Assembly: GCA_020466095.1 (NCBI GenBank) | Contig: CM035806.1 | Coordinates: forward strand, 145,571,420-145,635,419 | Reading direction: 5' to 3' | From: Chlorops oryzae | Lineage: Eukaryota > Arthropoda > Insecta > Diptera > Chloropidae | Length of the DNA stretch: 64,000 nt | In this document: in pieces, positions 35,953-46,885 of the stretch | Position numbering within the stretch: position 1 is the first letter of the stretch | How the letters are laid out: each line of letters opens with the position of its first letter | The notes under the pieces: model-generated | Seen by the model: only the letters and a program-made list of their open reading frames with translations | The model's database searches: none | What the model was told of the DNA's origin: nothing | Program-made: the position numbers and the translations under genes

Positions 35953-36835
35953 TCATGCTACATCATGCTCCATGCTTCCATTGTCGGTCGCGCGAATATT
36001 TTCAACTATATTACGAAATGCTTGGGCAGTACTGGACTCGGGCAGTGCACTGAGCACGGAATGCATCGTACCAGTCAAAATTCCAAGACGTGGATCAATA
36101 GGTAGTGTGCCTAGATGTGGGACTCCGCTTATTTTCGCCAGCTGAACACCACCTTCCGAAGAGAATATATTCGTGCAATTTGTGCAATGCGGACAAACGA
36201 ACCTTAAGGACAATAAAATTGAAATTTGTTTTTTTTTTTTTTTTTTTTTGCTACCATATATTCTAACAATATTACCCTTACCCACTCATATTTTCAATGA
36301 TTCCGAGTATTTTCATGCCTGTCTTCTTGCAAAATGTTATTTCTTTGCGCACATCATCTAATGCTACGTGCTGTGGAGTCGTTACCATAACAACACGCAC
36401 ATCCGGAACTTCTTGCATGCACTCCATGACCGTAATATGCTCATCGGAAGTACCCGGCGGTGTGTCGATTATCAAATAGTCAAGCTCATCCCATTTAACA
36501 TCAGTTAAAAATTGCCGTATCATCATCGTTTTCTTCGGACCACGCCATATGACTGGATCGTTACGATTTCGGAGTAGAAATCCGATCGACATGACGGCCA
36601 ATGTTTTTGAATCGTCTGCATAGATTGGCACCCAACCCGAATCACACTGGAATATATCTCGTCCTTCAAGGCCCAACAAATGTGGTATACTTGGACCGCA
36701 TAGGTCGATGTCCAAGAGACCAACCTTCAAGTCATGCTCCCGTAATGCCAAGGCCAATTGTGTGCTTACAGTTGATTTTCCAACACCACCTTTCCCCGAA
36801 AGAACCAATATCACATGCTTCACTTGTTCAAGCAT
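35953..36835 (-). CDS. Cytosolic Fe-S cluster assembly factor NUBP2
   Basis: Two exons on the minus strand (36835-36282 and 36202-35953) give 267 aa. NUBP2 forms a complex with NUBP1 that builds and transfers a [4Fe-4S] cluster in the cytosolic iron-sulphur assembly pathway. Features are the deviant Walker [11 protein letters not shown] (residues 13-22), [41 protein letters not shown] and, across the intron, the cluster-binding FVCPHCTNC (cysteines about 188, 191, 194). The second-exon acceptor CTTAAG|G is weak but the join is in frame and family-consistent. A poly(T) tract fills the intron on the plus strand. The Drosophila counterpart is, I believe, CG4858. Confidence 0.93.
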
Positions 36836-37287
36836 GATTTTTAATGTAAAATTTTTGAAAGCAATTCAGTACTCCAATAGTCAACTTGTTGTTTTGGACA
36901 GCTGATATGCATTGTATGATGGCTGATATAATGCAAACGTAGGGCTGCCAGATCTTAAGGGAACTCCTATGGATTATGTACTAATGTAAATGTTGTGCCT
37001 TCTCCGGTAGCATCATTTTTCCTACAAGACCCAAATGATTTCGTGACGTCAAAAACTGAAAACAGATGTCGCACACATTCACCAAAAGAGGCACAACTCA
37101 AAATTTGTTAATTTGATATAACATATGGATCTCGTTCATTATGCGACTGGCTATTTGCATGAAAAATTCTAATTGGCTTTTGTTATGGCAAATAGCCGAA
37201 AAAAATAGATAGGTACATAGGAGGCATTTTTATGAAGCTGCGCTCTACTCATCAAACTTTTGTAAAAAAAACTTTAACGGCTTAAAA

Positions 37288-37430
37288 AGTAATGCCGTAT
37301 TGCGCCCGTTTACACATACCGTCTACATCGTTCAACAAACGCAGTTTTTAGGGGAGAGGAGAGCGGGGAGAGGAATCCCCGCTCTCCTCTCTCCTAAAAA
37401 CGCCGAACAGAGTTTGACAGCGTCACCTCT
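37288..37430. repeat. GCCCGTTTACACATAC repeat with GGAGAGGAGAGCGGGG palindrome
   Basis: The segment starts GCGCCCGTTTACACATACCG, continues TCGTTCAACAAACGCAG and holds a hairpin in which GAGAGCGGGGAGAGGAATCC pairs with CCCCGCTCTCCTCTCTCC. A homologous pair of units occurs at 57541-57720. It is a dispersed, non-coding element. Confidence 0.65.
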
Positions 37431-37479
37431 TTCAATATTTTTCGCGCACACAACTAAAAATATTGAAGCTATAGCTACC

Positions 37480-38358
37480 CTGCAGTAATGAGCCGGTCAA
37501 TTTCCTAAGAAAGACTGGTCTTTGACCGGTCCAAATCCTACCGGTTATATTATGGCAGTTTGCTCCATCGAATTCGGCTAGCCGGCGGTCGGTAATAAAG
37601 GGGTTTGGTTTAAGGGTAGTCTGTAAATGACACTTTCATCAACTTAGAATATATACAGTGAACTACGGATAAATGCAACACGAATAAGTGCAAAAACCTC
37701 ATAAGTGCAAGGTGGTTTGAAGCCTTTTTTTATGAGTTCCCATGAAAACATGCACGGATTAATGCAAAGAACGCACAAGTACACAAGATTTCGAGGAAAA
37801 AACGTGTTGCATTTATCCGTACTCTACTGTATAAGAAATTTGTTGTTTATTTTCCCCATTTGACTAGCCTAAAACCAGACAAAATTACGACAATTGACCC
37901 AAAAAAACTGACCTATGACCAGCCGTTTTGCGGACTAGTCCCTCCCCAAGGACAGACCCATGTTAAAAAGGTCAGTTGAATACCCCAACGGGAAAATACG
38001 TAATACATGAACTTTGTAATTTAATGATTCATTTATAAGTTCAAAGAAGTGGAACTATGCATTACCAGGTTATCGGAATTGTAAGGAGTAGAAGATTTTT
38101 GTTATATTTTCTACCAACAACAACCAAATTGACATGTGCTTACAGTTTCAATTACAATGGTAATGCACGATTTTCCTAGGACATCGCTGTACAAAAATTC
38201 ATTGCTAACGTAATGGGTAGTTATGTTGAATGTATAACTTACTTTGCTTACCTTTTTCCGTTGGGACATTGCAAGTGGAATTAGGAAAGGACTAGTAGTG
38301 GTAACATGAGGGACTGACCGAAGGCTACACTTGGGTCAGTCCATATTTCTGCAGGGTA
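37480..38358. mobile_element. Non-autonomous element with CCCTGCAG ends
   Basis: Left end CCCTGCAGTAAT and right end ATTTCTGCAGGG are inverted repeats flanked by TA, like the smaller CCCTGCAGGAA MITEs. Part of its interior (37985-38229) matches 2240-2467 in inverted orientation. A pogo-like MITE has inserted within it. Confidence 0.6.
37656..37829. mobile_element. Pogo-like MITE (CAGTGAACTACGGATAAATG ends)
   Basis: The 174-bp unit has about 28-bp terminal inverted repeats: the left begins CAGTGAACTACGGATAAATG, the right ends CATTTATCCGTACTCTACTG. It sits between TA dinucleotides and is nested in the 37480-38358 element. The middle also repeats AAGTGCAA/TGCA motifs. Non-coding. Confidence 0.75.
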
Positions 38359-39449
38359 TATACTAGGCATCCCAATCGATCCGGGATTAAAAAAAATATA
38401 AATGTAATCGAAATCACGTTTATAAAATGAAACTAATCGTATTAGGAAAAATACTGATCAAAATACGACTATCTATCGGATTACAGTATATAATATATAT
38501 AAGAATATACGTTTGATATTGTGTTATCAACTTTATTAAATGTAATGAAGTCTCTAAGTAAATTATAAAAATCGGGAGAAAACTTAAAAATTTTTATTAC
38601 AAACATATTACCGATATGAAAATACATAGTTTATTGCAAACACATTGCAACATATTACATACATATTGCTCACATCTCTAAGCCTAGCTAGACGTATTTG
38701 ACTTAAAACTAAAAATAAAATTCACTAAAAAGTAAGTATGAATAATTTAGAATAAAATAAAAAAATAGTATTATATCTAGATATTTATTACGACAGAAAT
38801 GAGACACAATAAAATTAACAGACCATTACACTCAAAGGATAAATACATACAAATAATATACACCTTATTAAAATTGATACACATATTTCAGCTGACGTAA
38901 ACGATTGACGATAGAATATTTAATATTAATGTTGTCATGATTCCATAGCTCGAATTTACAGAGTTTAATGATGTTGCATGTTCACATGTATTTCTTTTAA
39001 TGAGGTTTCTCATTTGAAAAATCTGAATTATTATTAATAAATAGTTTTTGTTTTTTACCAAATGGACCTAATGAAAATTAGCATTCTTCAACTTGTATAA
39101 AAAGTTTTTAATCGGTAAGTATTCTTTATAATAATTTATAAATATTTGGCTACATCGAACAGAAATTTTTTATAAGTCATGAAATTTCGATTAATTTGTT
39201 GCAAGCTATATCCATACACATATTTGAAATTTGTTCTTTATTTGGCAAAATAACATGAATCACGATATAAATCGAAAACGCAGTGTCAGACTTGAAAGCG
39301 CTCTAAGTCGAGCTACTAATAATACAAAATTTGAAAATAAACACTCTCATTAAACGTCCCAAAAATGTATGATTCTTTTTTAAAGAATTTTTAGATATAA
39401 CGAGAAGGTAAATACTATAGAACGATATAAAATCGGTACTTTTGAACTG

Positions 39450-40658
39450 TTAATCCCATGATTCCTCGGGTTCATTATTATCGACATAGGTGGACGAGTT
39501 CTCAGCGACTTCTCCGTCTTTTTTCTCATCATATTGATATGGTTCATAGTCGAGGAAATCATCGTTGTCTTCATATATATCATCGCCGCGCGCATTATAA
39601 TACTCTTCAACGTATTCTTCGGTCAGTATGATGAAATCATTTTCGACTTGAAAATTCAATTCCCCCAAAGCACTCAAAACATCGTTATCTGTGGCATTTA
39701 TGGATTTAGCATAGTCGTTAAGATGCTGTATTGGTATTTGATACAAGCAACGCTCACGATTATAGAATCTTGAAACACCTTGCGATCTGTGTATGTAATG
39801 TAAAGCTTCATCCTTAATCTTTTGATCTATAGAACGACTGTCAACATAATAAGGAAAGTCAACAGCATAAATTTCTTTGTACTGCACTTCAGGCCGGACA
39901 TCCGCTGGCAAATCCGTAACTATCGGCGTCGCAAGTGGGCGATCAATTAAATCGTTTCGCGCAAAAATTGCCATTTGCGTTACATGGCCCAGTTTTTTAT
40001 GTTGCGGCGGAGCACTACCGATTCCTACGAACGCGACCGAATAATTTGGATAGCATTTGCAAATATTATTTGCCCAACTCTTAAACTCTCCGCGCGTCCA
40101 CTCAAATTTATGATCGTCTATACGAAATCCATTCGCATTGAGACCATTAAAAAGTACATTATATTCACTATTCGGTGTCGAGATAATAACCAATTTCGGC
40201 TGCATAAAGCCAAATACATTCTCGGGCACCTTCTCGAGGACGTCTTTCTCTAGATGTTCAATCACTTCAATGGCTATTACAACATCGACATTGCGCAGAT
40301 TCTCCACAGAGTCCGTAATACTCCCTCGGAACATTTCAATGCGCAATGGACGAACTCGTCCTTTTATATAGTCCACTGTGAGAGGCTCTCCCCGATGTTT
40401 AGCCAACATCATGGTAGGTTCATCGATATCAACTTCAATAATATGCTCCAATGTCTCTATCCGACGCATTAATGGCAATAAACGCATATCAGCGCAACCA
40501 AATTCAACAACCTTCTTCAATTTCGATGTCCAACGGGGATCCTCCAAGATACGCAATGTGGCAAAATATCTTTGTTGATAGACTGGCGGATCAAATTTTA
40601 TATCTCCAAGTCTATCCATTGTTACCATGTCGTGCGCTTCCAATTTATATGTAAACAT
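39450..40658 (-). CDS. Hen1: Small RNA 2'-O-methyltransferase Hen1
   Basis: A single exon encodes 402 aa. Hen1 methylates the 3'-terminal 2'-hydroxyl of piRNAs and Ago2-loaded siRNAs, protecting them from tailing and trimming. The FDPPVYQQR block (22-30) is the family FxPP motif, VVEFGCAD (50-57) is the SAM-binding glycine loop, and the Mg-binding site is visible as EVIEH (E131, E134, H135) with H183 in DDHKFEW. The C-terminal third is acidic (DDIYEDNDDFLDYEPYQYDE) and diverges, as in Drosophila Hen1/Pimet (about 391 aa). A CGATA cluster lies 215 bp upstream. Confidence 0.93.
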   Translation of the reverse strand: MFTYKLEAHDMVTMDRLGDIKFDPPVYQQRYFATLRILEDPRWTSKLKKVVEFGCADMRLLPLMRRIETLEHIIEVDIDEPTMMLAKHRGEPLTVDYIKGRVRPLRIEMFRGSITDSVENLRNVDVVIAIEVIEHLEKDVLEKVPENVFGFMQPKLVIISTPNSEYNVLFNGLNANGFRIDDHKFEWTRGEFKSWANNICKCYPNYSVAFVGIGSAPPQHKKLGHVTQMAIFARNDLIDRPLATPIVTDLPADVRPEVQYKEIYAVDFPYYVDSRSIDQKIKDEALHYIHRSQGVSRFYNRERCLYQIPIQHLNDYAKSINATDNDVLSALGELNFQVENDFIILTEEYVEEYYNARGDDIYEDNDDFLDYEPYQYDEKKDGEVAENSSTYVDNNEPEESWD

Positions 40659-40872
40659 TTTTATTGTTGTTATATTTGAACTTTTTTATAAACAGGAAAG
40701 ACTAAAACGAAAATTATATCCTACACGTTCATATTTGTTTAATTTTAAAAGTTGCATGCTATGTTTTTATATTCGATATGTGCTGTTCGACCTTTCGTTG
40801 ATATTTTGATCATTAAGTGAAAAATTTAATTACGATTTAAACGATTTCGAACAAATTCTCTAATTCCATGTC

Positions 40873-40939
40873 ACTATCGATAGTATCGATGTTTTTAAAA
40901 TTCTCGTAATATCGATGTTTTTTTTTAGACTATCGATGT
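40873..40939. promoter_or_regulatory. Hen1: ATCGATAGTATCGATG cluster upstream of Hen1
   Basis: Contains ACTATCGATAGTATCGATG, ATATCGATG and ACTATCGATG within 67 bp, 215 bp upstream of the Hen1 ATG. Includes a full TATCGATA (DRE). The promoter role is inferred from position and recurrence. Confidence 0.55.
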
Positions 40940-41520
40940 TTTTGTGGTGCTCTACATTATTATTTATCTCCTATTTTGAATATTCTCATTATTTTTCATC
41001 GTTATAGTTTTATGAACTGTTTTTTGGCTGTTTCTAAATTTGTGAATTTAGCTGCTAAATATATGTTGCGAACAAGCTGTTATATAACAACAAAAACATT
41101 GTCTGTGATATGTAGACCTCCTCATGACCCTTTTTATTATTCAAATATATTTTGAATTGATATATTTTTTTTTTTTTTTTAATATTATAAAGATGAAAAA
41201 TGACTGAAAACGTTTTATTTTTATATAATTTGTAATGTAAGTAGCTAGTAGCTACCCCTTCTTCATGCGAACCAGAAGGCAGCCAGAACGAAGTTTCAAA
41301 ATAACTACATTAAGGCCTTTTACACTAGTCAATTCTCATTTTTATTCGCTTTTAGAGTTACATCAGTGTTTCCACATAGAAAAGAGGACACAAAATGGTT
41401 TATCGAGTACGTCATCTAAAAAACGCTCATTTTTTCGTAAAGTTCCCGCTCTTTGCTCGCCCAAAAAGTTAGAATTGACGTCAATAAATGACTAGTGTAA
41501 ATTCCTCATTAAAGAAAAAA

Positions 41521-41586
41521 TATCGATAGTATCGATGTATTGCTCCAAAAACACCGTGAACATCGATAGTCGCAAACATCGATATT
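41521..41586. promoter_or_regulatory. ATCGATA cluster between Hen1 and TMEM19
   Basis: TATCGATAGTATCGATG is followed by CATCGATAG and CATCGATATT, in the divergent interval about 0.7 kb upstream of the TMEM19 start codon and 0.86 kb from Hen1. It could serve either gene or act as a boundary element. Confidence 0.45.
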
Positions 41587-42196
41587 TCTCCATCTCTAAG
41601 GTCGAATATTGCGAGAGACGCGCAAATATTTGGCGTGACGCACTTCAATGCTAGTTCCGCACGAATAGATGATAGCATAATGTCGCTTCTTGTAGTGAAA
41701 CATTCGAATCAAGTACCAATCTTTATTTTTCTTAAGGTACATTAATACTTTAGAATAAGAAAAATCACCCAGCAAACAATCGGATGAATTTTCTGCATAT
41801 ACTGAACACACTGTTGGAATTTATTTCATATGATCGCATGTTCGCGGAAATTGCTGCCCTGAAATTCCTGCACTTTTGGAAACAAGGCACTAAACAGCCG
41901 TTTCGTCAATGTTGCTCTGAATTTCAAAATATTTGTTCGTACTATGAGGCCATTTACATTTCGATAATCAACGATTAATTGGAAACAAATAACCGATTAA
42001 TCGAAATTTTTTGTTTATTCTGACATCACTACTAGTCAGTCTGTTTTGCACAATGTTTACTTTGTGCTTCCATGCAAACTTTCAATCGCGGTGTTTCCTT
42101 AACTAACGGCGACCACCAAAAACGGATTGCAGATTTGGAATCAGGAGCCCATTTTACCATAAACTAGATTTATGTTAATAAAACGTAGCCAATCTA

Positions 42197-43435
42197 ATGG
42201 ATCTTCAGAAATGGACACCGCTTTTTCTTTACTCGCTGTCAATACCGCTTTCACTTTTTATGTGGCTGGGAAATGTAGCATTTTCGAAATTTTGGAGCAG
42301 CAATGACTTTGATGGTAAGAAGTTGAACACCAAATATGTATAATCTAAGTAATGATCGAAGGAAAATCATCCATTATCTAAACAGATCCTTCAGTTATCC
42401 CTCCAACTCGATGGCTCTTCGCTACACTCGGCCCATTGATATTGATGACGATCGCATTGAAAAGGAAATCTGTGAACACATCGGGAGCTGCATTGGGCAT
42501 AGTTTTTGCTTTCATTCTGTCAATATCAAACCATGCATTCTTCATTTCCTTGGCGACGTTCTTCTTTAGTTCATCCAGGGCAACGAAATTTATGGCGCAT
42601 GCAAAACGAAAATTCGAAAAAGACTTTAAAGAGGGTAATCTATGGCTTCGTGCTTGGAAAATCATCGATTGATTCATCTGCTTGAAATGTGTTCTTACAC
42701 ATTGTTTACACCTCTCGTTTTAGGCGAAGGCCAACGAAATTGGGTACAAGTGCTTTGCAACGGTGGCATGGCGACACAATTGGCTGTTCTCTATTTAATT
42801 GACTGTGGAAGCAGCGAGAGAGCGATTGATTTTCGTACTGACTATCGTGCCAGTTGGTTATGCGTTGCAATAACAAGTATGCAGCTCTTTAAAAATAACT
42901 CCTTCAATGATATCGAACAATTTTTTTTTTTTTTATTATTTCGACTTGTGCAGGTGCCTTCGCATGCTGCAACGGTGACACTTGGGCTAGTGAGTTCGGT
43001 TCAGTGTTATCCGCTGGAAATCCAATTTTAATAACAACTGGTAAACGTGTACCTCGTGGAACTAATGGTGGTATTTCTTTGATTGGCTGTTTAGTAAGCT
43101 TTCTTGGTGGTATGCTCGTCGGTACCGCATTTTATTTGACAGTCTTCTATACGGTAGAAAGCAATGCATTGCTAAGAGCACCTCCTCAATGGCCCATCAT
43201 TATATGCGGTGGCATAGCTGGTCTCCTCGGTTCGCTTTTGGACTCTTTCTTGGGAGCAACTTTGCAATATTCGGGCGTGGACACAGATGGAAAAATAGTC
43301 GAATTTCCAGCTCCTGGCGTACGACATATCAGCGGTATGCGCATTGTGGATAACCATAGCGTTAATTTAATTTCCAGCATCATTACTGCTATAAGTATGC
43401 CATATTTTGCGGCCAAATTTTGGCCAGTTCGATAA
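42197..43435 (+). CDS. Transmembrane protein 19 (TMEM19/DUF92 family)
   Basis: Four exons (42197-42314, 42386-42634, 42724-42876, 42954-43435) join in frame to 333 aa, against 336 in human TMEM19. The DUF92 family comprises polytopic membrane proteins; relatives include plant and archaeal phytyl-phosphate (CTP-dependent) kinases, but activity in animals is not established. Conserved stretches are VNTSGAALGIVFAF, FFFSSSRATKFMAHAKR, GEGQRNWVQVLCNGG, CCNGDTWASEFG and GTNGGISLIGCLVS. Hydrophobic segments recur at both termini and around residues 220-270. The first exon supplies the N-terminal MDLQKWTPLFLYSLSIPLSL helix. All donors and acceptors are canonical. Confidence 0.92.
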
Positions 43436-43844
43436 AAAAAAATTCGCTTCTGACACTTTCACATACGTGTGAAAAATTGTTTCTCATAGAGACGTTTGAA
43501 ATAATGATTGATAACAAATTTTTATTACAAAAAATGTTTCGACTGGCTTATTTTAAGTTTTTTTTTTTTTTTTAATCATCTAACTGGGTCCATGCGGCAG
43601 CTACTGCAAATCGTTGTGCTTCTCTTTACTTTCATACAATTTATTTATTATATATATTAAGTAGTCTCTAAGTCAATATAATGTATTCAATCATTTGGTT
43701 TTTGATTTTGTTTTTTACAAATCATCGAACATTTTTGGATTGTTTAAAACCGCATGCAATTATGTAACTGACTGGATTCTAAATTCATTAAATAATTGAC
43801 AGATTTTGACAAATTTATAAACATGATAAACGAATAAAATCGAT
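43436..43844. other. TMEM19 3' UTR and flanking DNA
   Basis: AT-rich sequence with poly(T) tracts. No other feature is seen. Confidence 0.45.
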
Positions 43845-44400
43845 GAAGTCCGAGTTCGGTGTACACCCAGAAAACGTTTTCGGAGTGTTTATGGGGCTCA
43901 GATATATGGACCGTACATGGACCTACATGATTCACGCTCATTTCATATATATATATAGGCGAGTCCAAAATTTGTCGAAAGTATGACACTGAAATGAGTC
44001 TAAAATTTTCATTTGGATACATTGGGATCGAATCTTCAGGGGGTATTTTTGAATTAGAAGCTTGTACACTTTTCCGTACGCAAGTTACTATAAAACATTA
44101 TTTGTGGATATTTGTATGGGCGTGGCTGAGGGAGGACCAGGCCCGTTTTTCGCGGACATATGTCTCTCTTAGTCTTTGACCAGTATGCCAGATATTAATG
44201 AGAAGTGATGATTGGATTTGGTTCTCGAGTTACAAACTTTTTCTTCTTTATATAAATATTTAATTTATGGACGTGTCTTAACATGTCTACGTAAATTTCG
44301 ACTCGATTCCTTCAGCCGTTTCGGTGGAGGTCCCACCACAGACAGACAGATGGACGGATATGTCTAAATCGGCTCAGCTTTCAGTCTTGTCCAAAAATAT
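43845..44400. mobile_element. Second copy of the GGACGGACAGACGGACATG-type repeat
   Basis: Shares with 11650-12260 the string TTCAGCCGTTTCGGTGGAGG, the following ACAGACAGACAGATGGACGG and TGTCTAAATCGGCTCAGCTT, and an upstream block translating by chance to similar peptides. It is more decayed at its left end. Confidence 0.55.
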
Positions 44401-45990
44401 ACATATATATTATATAATAATAGTAGACTCGCGATGACTCGAATACTCCATACGTCGATCAACGTATCAACTTCAACTTCCCCCCCATCCATTGACTGCT
44501 CTATACCCGAAAATAGGTCAAAAGCTCTATAATTTTTTAATCAAGTTTAATTTATATGACCAATTTAGGTAACAATTTATCAATTTCGTCCGCCAATCGT
44601 TCGCTTTAAAATCCCTTTTTTTCCATGCTTAAACCGCAAATAAAGTATTGCAAATGTACTATGGTTTTAAAGGAAATCGACCGCAGATTTGGAAAAAATT
44701 AGAAAAACATGTGTTAACAGGACCTTTTTCATACCAAAATGGCTCCTAAAGTAAAAAAAAAAATGGAAAGTTTCTTCAAAAGTTTTGACTTAAAAAAAAA
44801 AAACAATAAATTTGCCGCATAAAGTATTAGGGCAACAAATCAAAGAAATCGTGGTGAAATCTTTGCCAAATAAAGAAAAAATACAATTTTTGTTATGCAA
44901 AAATAATTAAATATCAAGCCATTTCTCTCAGCTTTGCATATAACGAAATGGTTTCATATGCTTTCCTTTTTTTTTTTTTTTTGTTTTATTCCATGTGATA
45001 TTTTCCGTCGAAAAGAACTGGCATTCATTTTATTCAAATGTACATTATTTTTCGCTTAAGCTCCGTGCACTCGGCGATGAATTGAAAAAAAAAAATAATA
45101 AGGAAAAATGAGGCTTTGTAAACCCAACAGTTATTGTATGTCAAGTTATCTACCCAAGCGGAAATTTCACAGCAGTATCCTCCGTCCATCCCCGTCACTC
45201 TCATATGTTTCCTTCCAGTGTCTCGCGTTTAACAACAGCCCCCCCCCATTGCCCACTGTTTAATCCGGAACATTTATATACAGTGTTTCAAGGGGATTAA
45301 GAGGAATCCCTCTTTTAAGTCCAATGAAATCATTTGGTAATAACCATGCTCGTTTTTTTTAAGTATTTTCGTGAATCTTCGATTTTATTTACATCCACGG
45401 AATAATGTATGCAAATGATTATTGAGCAGCGATATTAATCCCCCCCTAACACGGAAATAAAATTGAAAAAAAGAAAAGAAAATAATAAAAAATCCCTCCC
45501 CTTCATCACAGCCTGGATAGGCTGTATGTAAAAAATATTTGTGGAGCGCATTGCCTATTGGGTATGCAGGCGCTCATTTAACCCAAATTCATGTATGAAT
45601 TTTTGAAATAGCGTACCTATTTACTTTTCAACAAGTATCATATGAGTACCTAAAGCTGGCCCTCTGGTTTAAATGGGTGCTAGAATGTATGGTATGATGG
45701 GGTTACATACACTTAGGTATGTAAACAAGGCATCCAAGCAGCCATACTCAATAAACGTATGCAGTGAAAAGTACCGTTGAATTCGGGGTCATATGACGAA
45801 AGTCAGAAACAAGCTTGAAGATAAACAAAATCAACATATATGTAAATGGAATGCATGTAAGCATGAATATTCAAGAAAAAGTCTGCATATTAGCATGATC
45901 GTGTGTATGTATGTGCGCGCGTGTGCGTATGATCGCAGGTTTGTCAATAAAAGCGAAATTGACTTTTACTTTCGATTTCGTAAATCAACG
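44401..45990. other. Intergenic DNA, nothing recognised
   Basis: AT-rich with many homopolymer runs and C-rich patches (near 44480, 45240, 45440). Codon-like structure is absent in every frame; the 89-aa frame at 45793 resembles no family. Confidence 0.45.
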
Positions 45991-45996
45991 AAAGAC

Positions 45997-46005
45997 TATA
46001 AAAAG
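45997..46005 (+). promoter_or_regulatory. TATA box of the acidic secreted-protein gene
   Basis: GACTATAAAAAGC is followed about 108 bp later by the start codon at 46105; the expected start of transcription is near 46027. The leader contains ACACGATACACGACACGAC tandem repeats at 46069-46103. Confidence 0.5.
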
Positions 46006-46104
46006 CACCCGCAGAAGTATGAATTGGTCCATAAACACGCCCCACTAACTCGAAGCGCTTGAAACGATTCACGATACACGATACACGACACGACACGACA
46101 CGAC

Positions 46105-46885
46105 ATGATGAGCCCAGCTGCGTTCATGGTGTGCAGTTTAGGTGAGCAGCATCTTCAAAATTATGATTTTCGATAGCCAGCCTATACATACATGGGCACA
46201 CCACATAAGTATTTAGATTCAAAACGAAATTCTTGTTTCATATTTTTCAGCACTTTTAATCTTGCCCAATGCACTCAATGCAGCGCCATTGTCATCTGGA
46301 CAGGACTATAATCTAGACAATGATGTACGACAACGTCGAGATGCGGAGGAAATGCAACAACCGCAACAATCGACAACAGCGGCCGCTCCAATCGAACCAA
46401 ATAAAATTGAAAAACAACCGGAAGCAATTGGAGCAACAATACCAGCAGTAAATCCTTCCGAAGAAGACAATAACGCAATTGAAAATCTGAATGCATCATC
46501 GTTATCGCTTAACAATACGTCGGTCTTAATTCTAATACGCGATGCATTGAAGAAAGTGACCACTGTACTTCCAACCGAACAAGTCGCAACAAATGCATTG
46601 CAATACTTTCAATTATTCGAACATTTCATACAACAAACCATCGAGCGTGTAATCGACGAATATGACGACGACGATGAGGAGTCAACAACGATTAAAATCG
46701 ACGAGGAGACAACAGAGAAAATCGAAATTCATGAAAACGCCATCAATTCGGTTGCCAACAATCAAACTATGACATCAGCAAGTGAAATAGAAAAAGAAAC
46801 GAAACATCAAACGCCTCAGGAGTCAACTCAAACGGTCCAACCTGCAATGGCAGCTAGTGAAGCCAGTACTACTCCGTCGTCATAG
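46105..46885 (+). CDS. Unidentified secreted acidic protein
   Basis: Two exons (46105-46141 and 46251-46885) give 223 aa. The first, of only 37 nt, encodes most of a signal peptide that is completed by exon 2 (MMSPAAFMVCSL then ALLILPNALNA). The mature chain is acidic and rich in Thr, Glu, Asn and Ala, with no cysteine. It contains possible N-glycosylation sites (NASS, NNTS), a predicted helical core with alternating hydrophobics (RDALKKVTTVLPTEQVATNA, FEHFIQQTIERVIDEYDDDD) and a low-complexity tail. I recognise no family. The TATA box and lineage-specific composition suggest a tissue-restricted extracellular product. Its exon structure mirrors that of the gene at 48462. Confidence 0.7.

Larger units (their letters stand above)
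36836..39449. other. Intergenic DNA carrying nested repeats
   Basis: Holds the repeat at 37288-37430, the CCCTGCAG element at 37480-38358 and AT-rich sequence beyond 38360. A DNA segment near 39300 is 3'-UTR-like for Hen1. I found no protein-coding exon. Confidence 0.55.
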
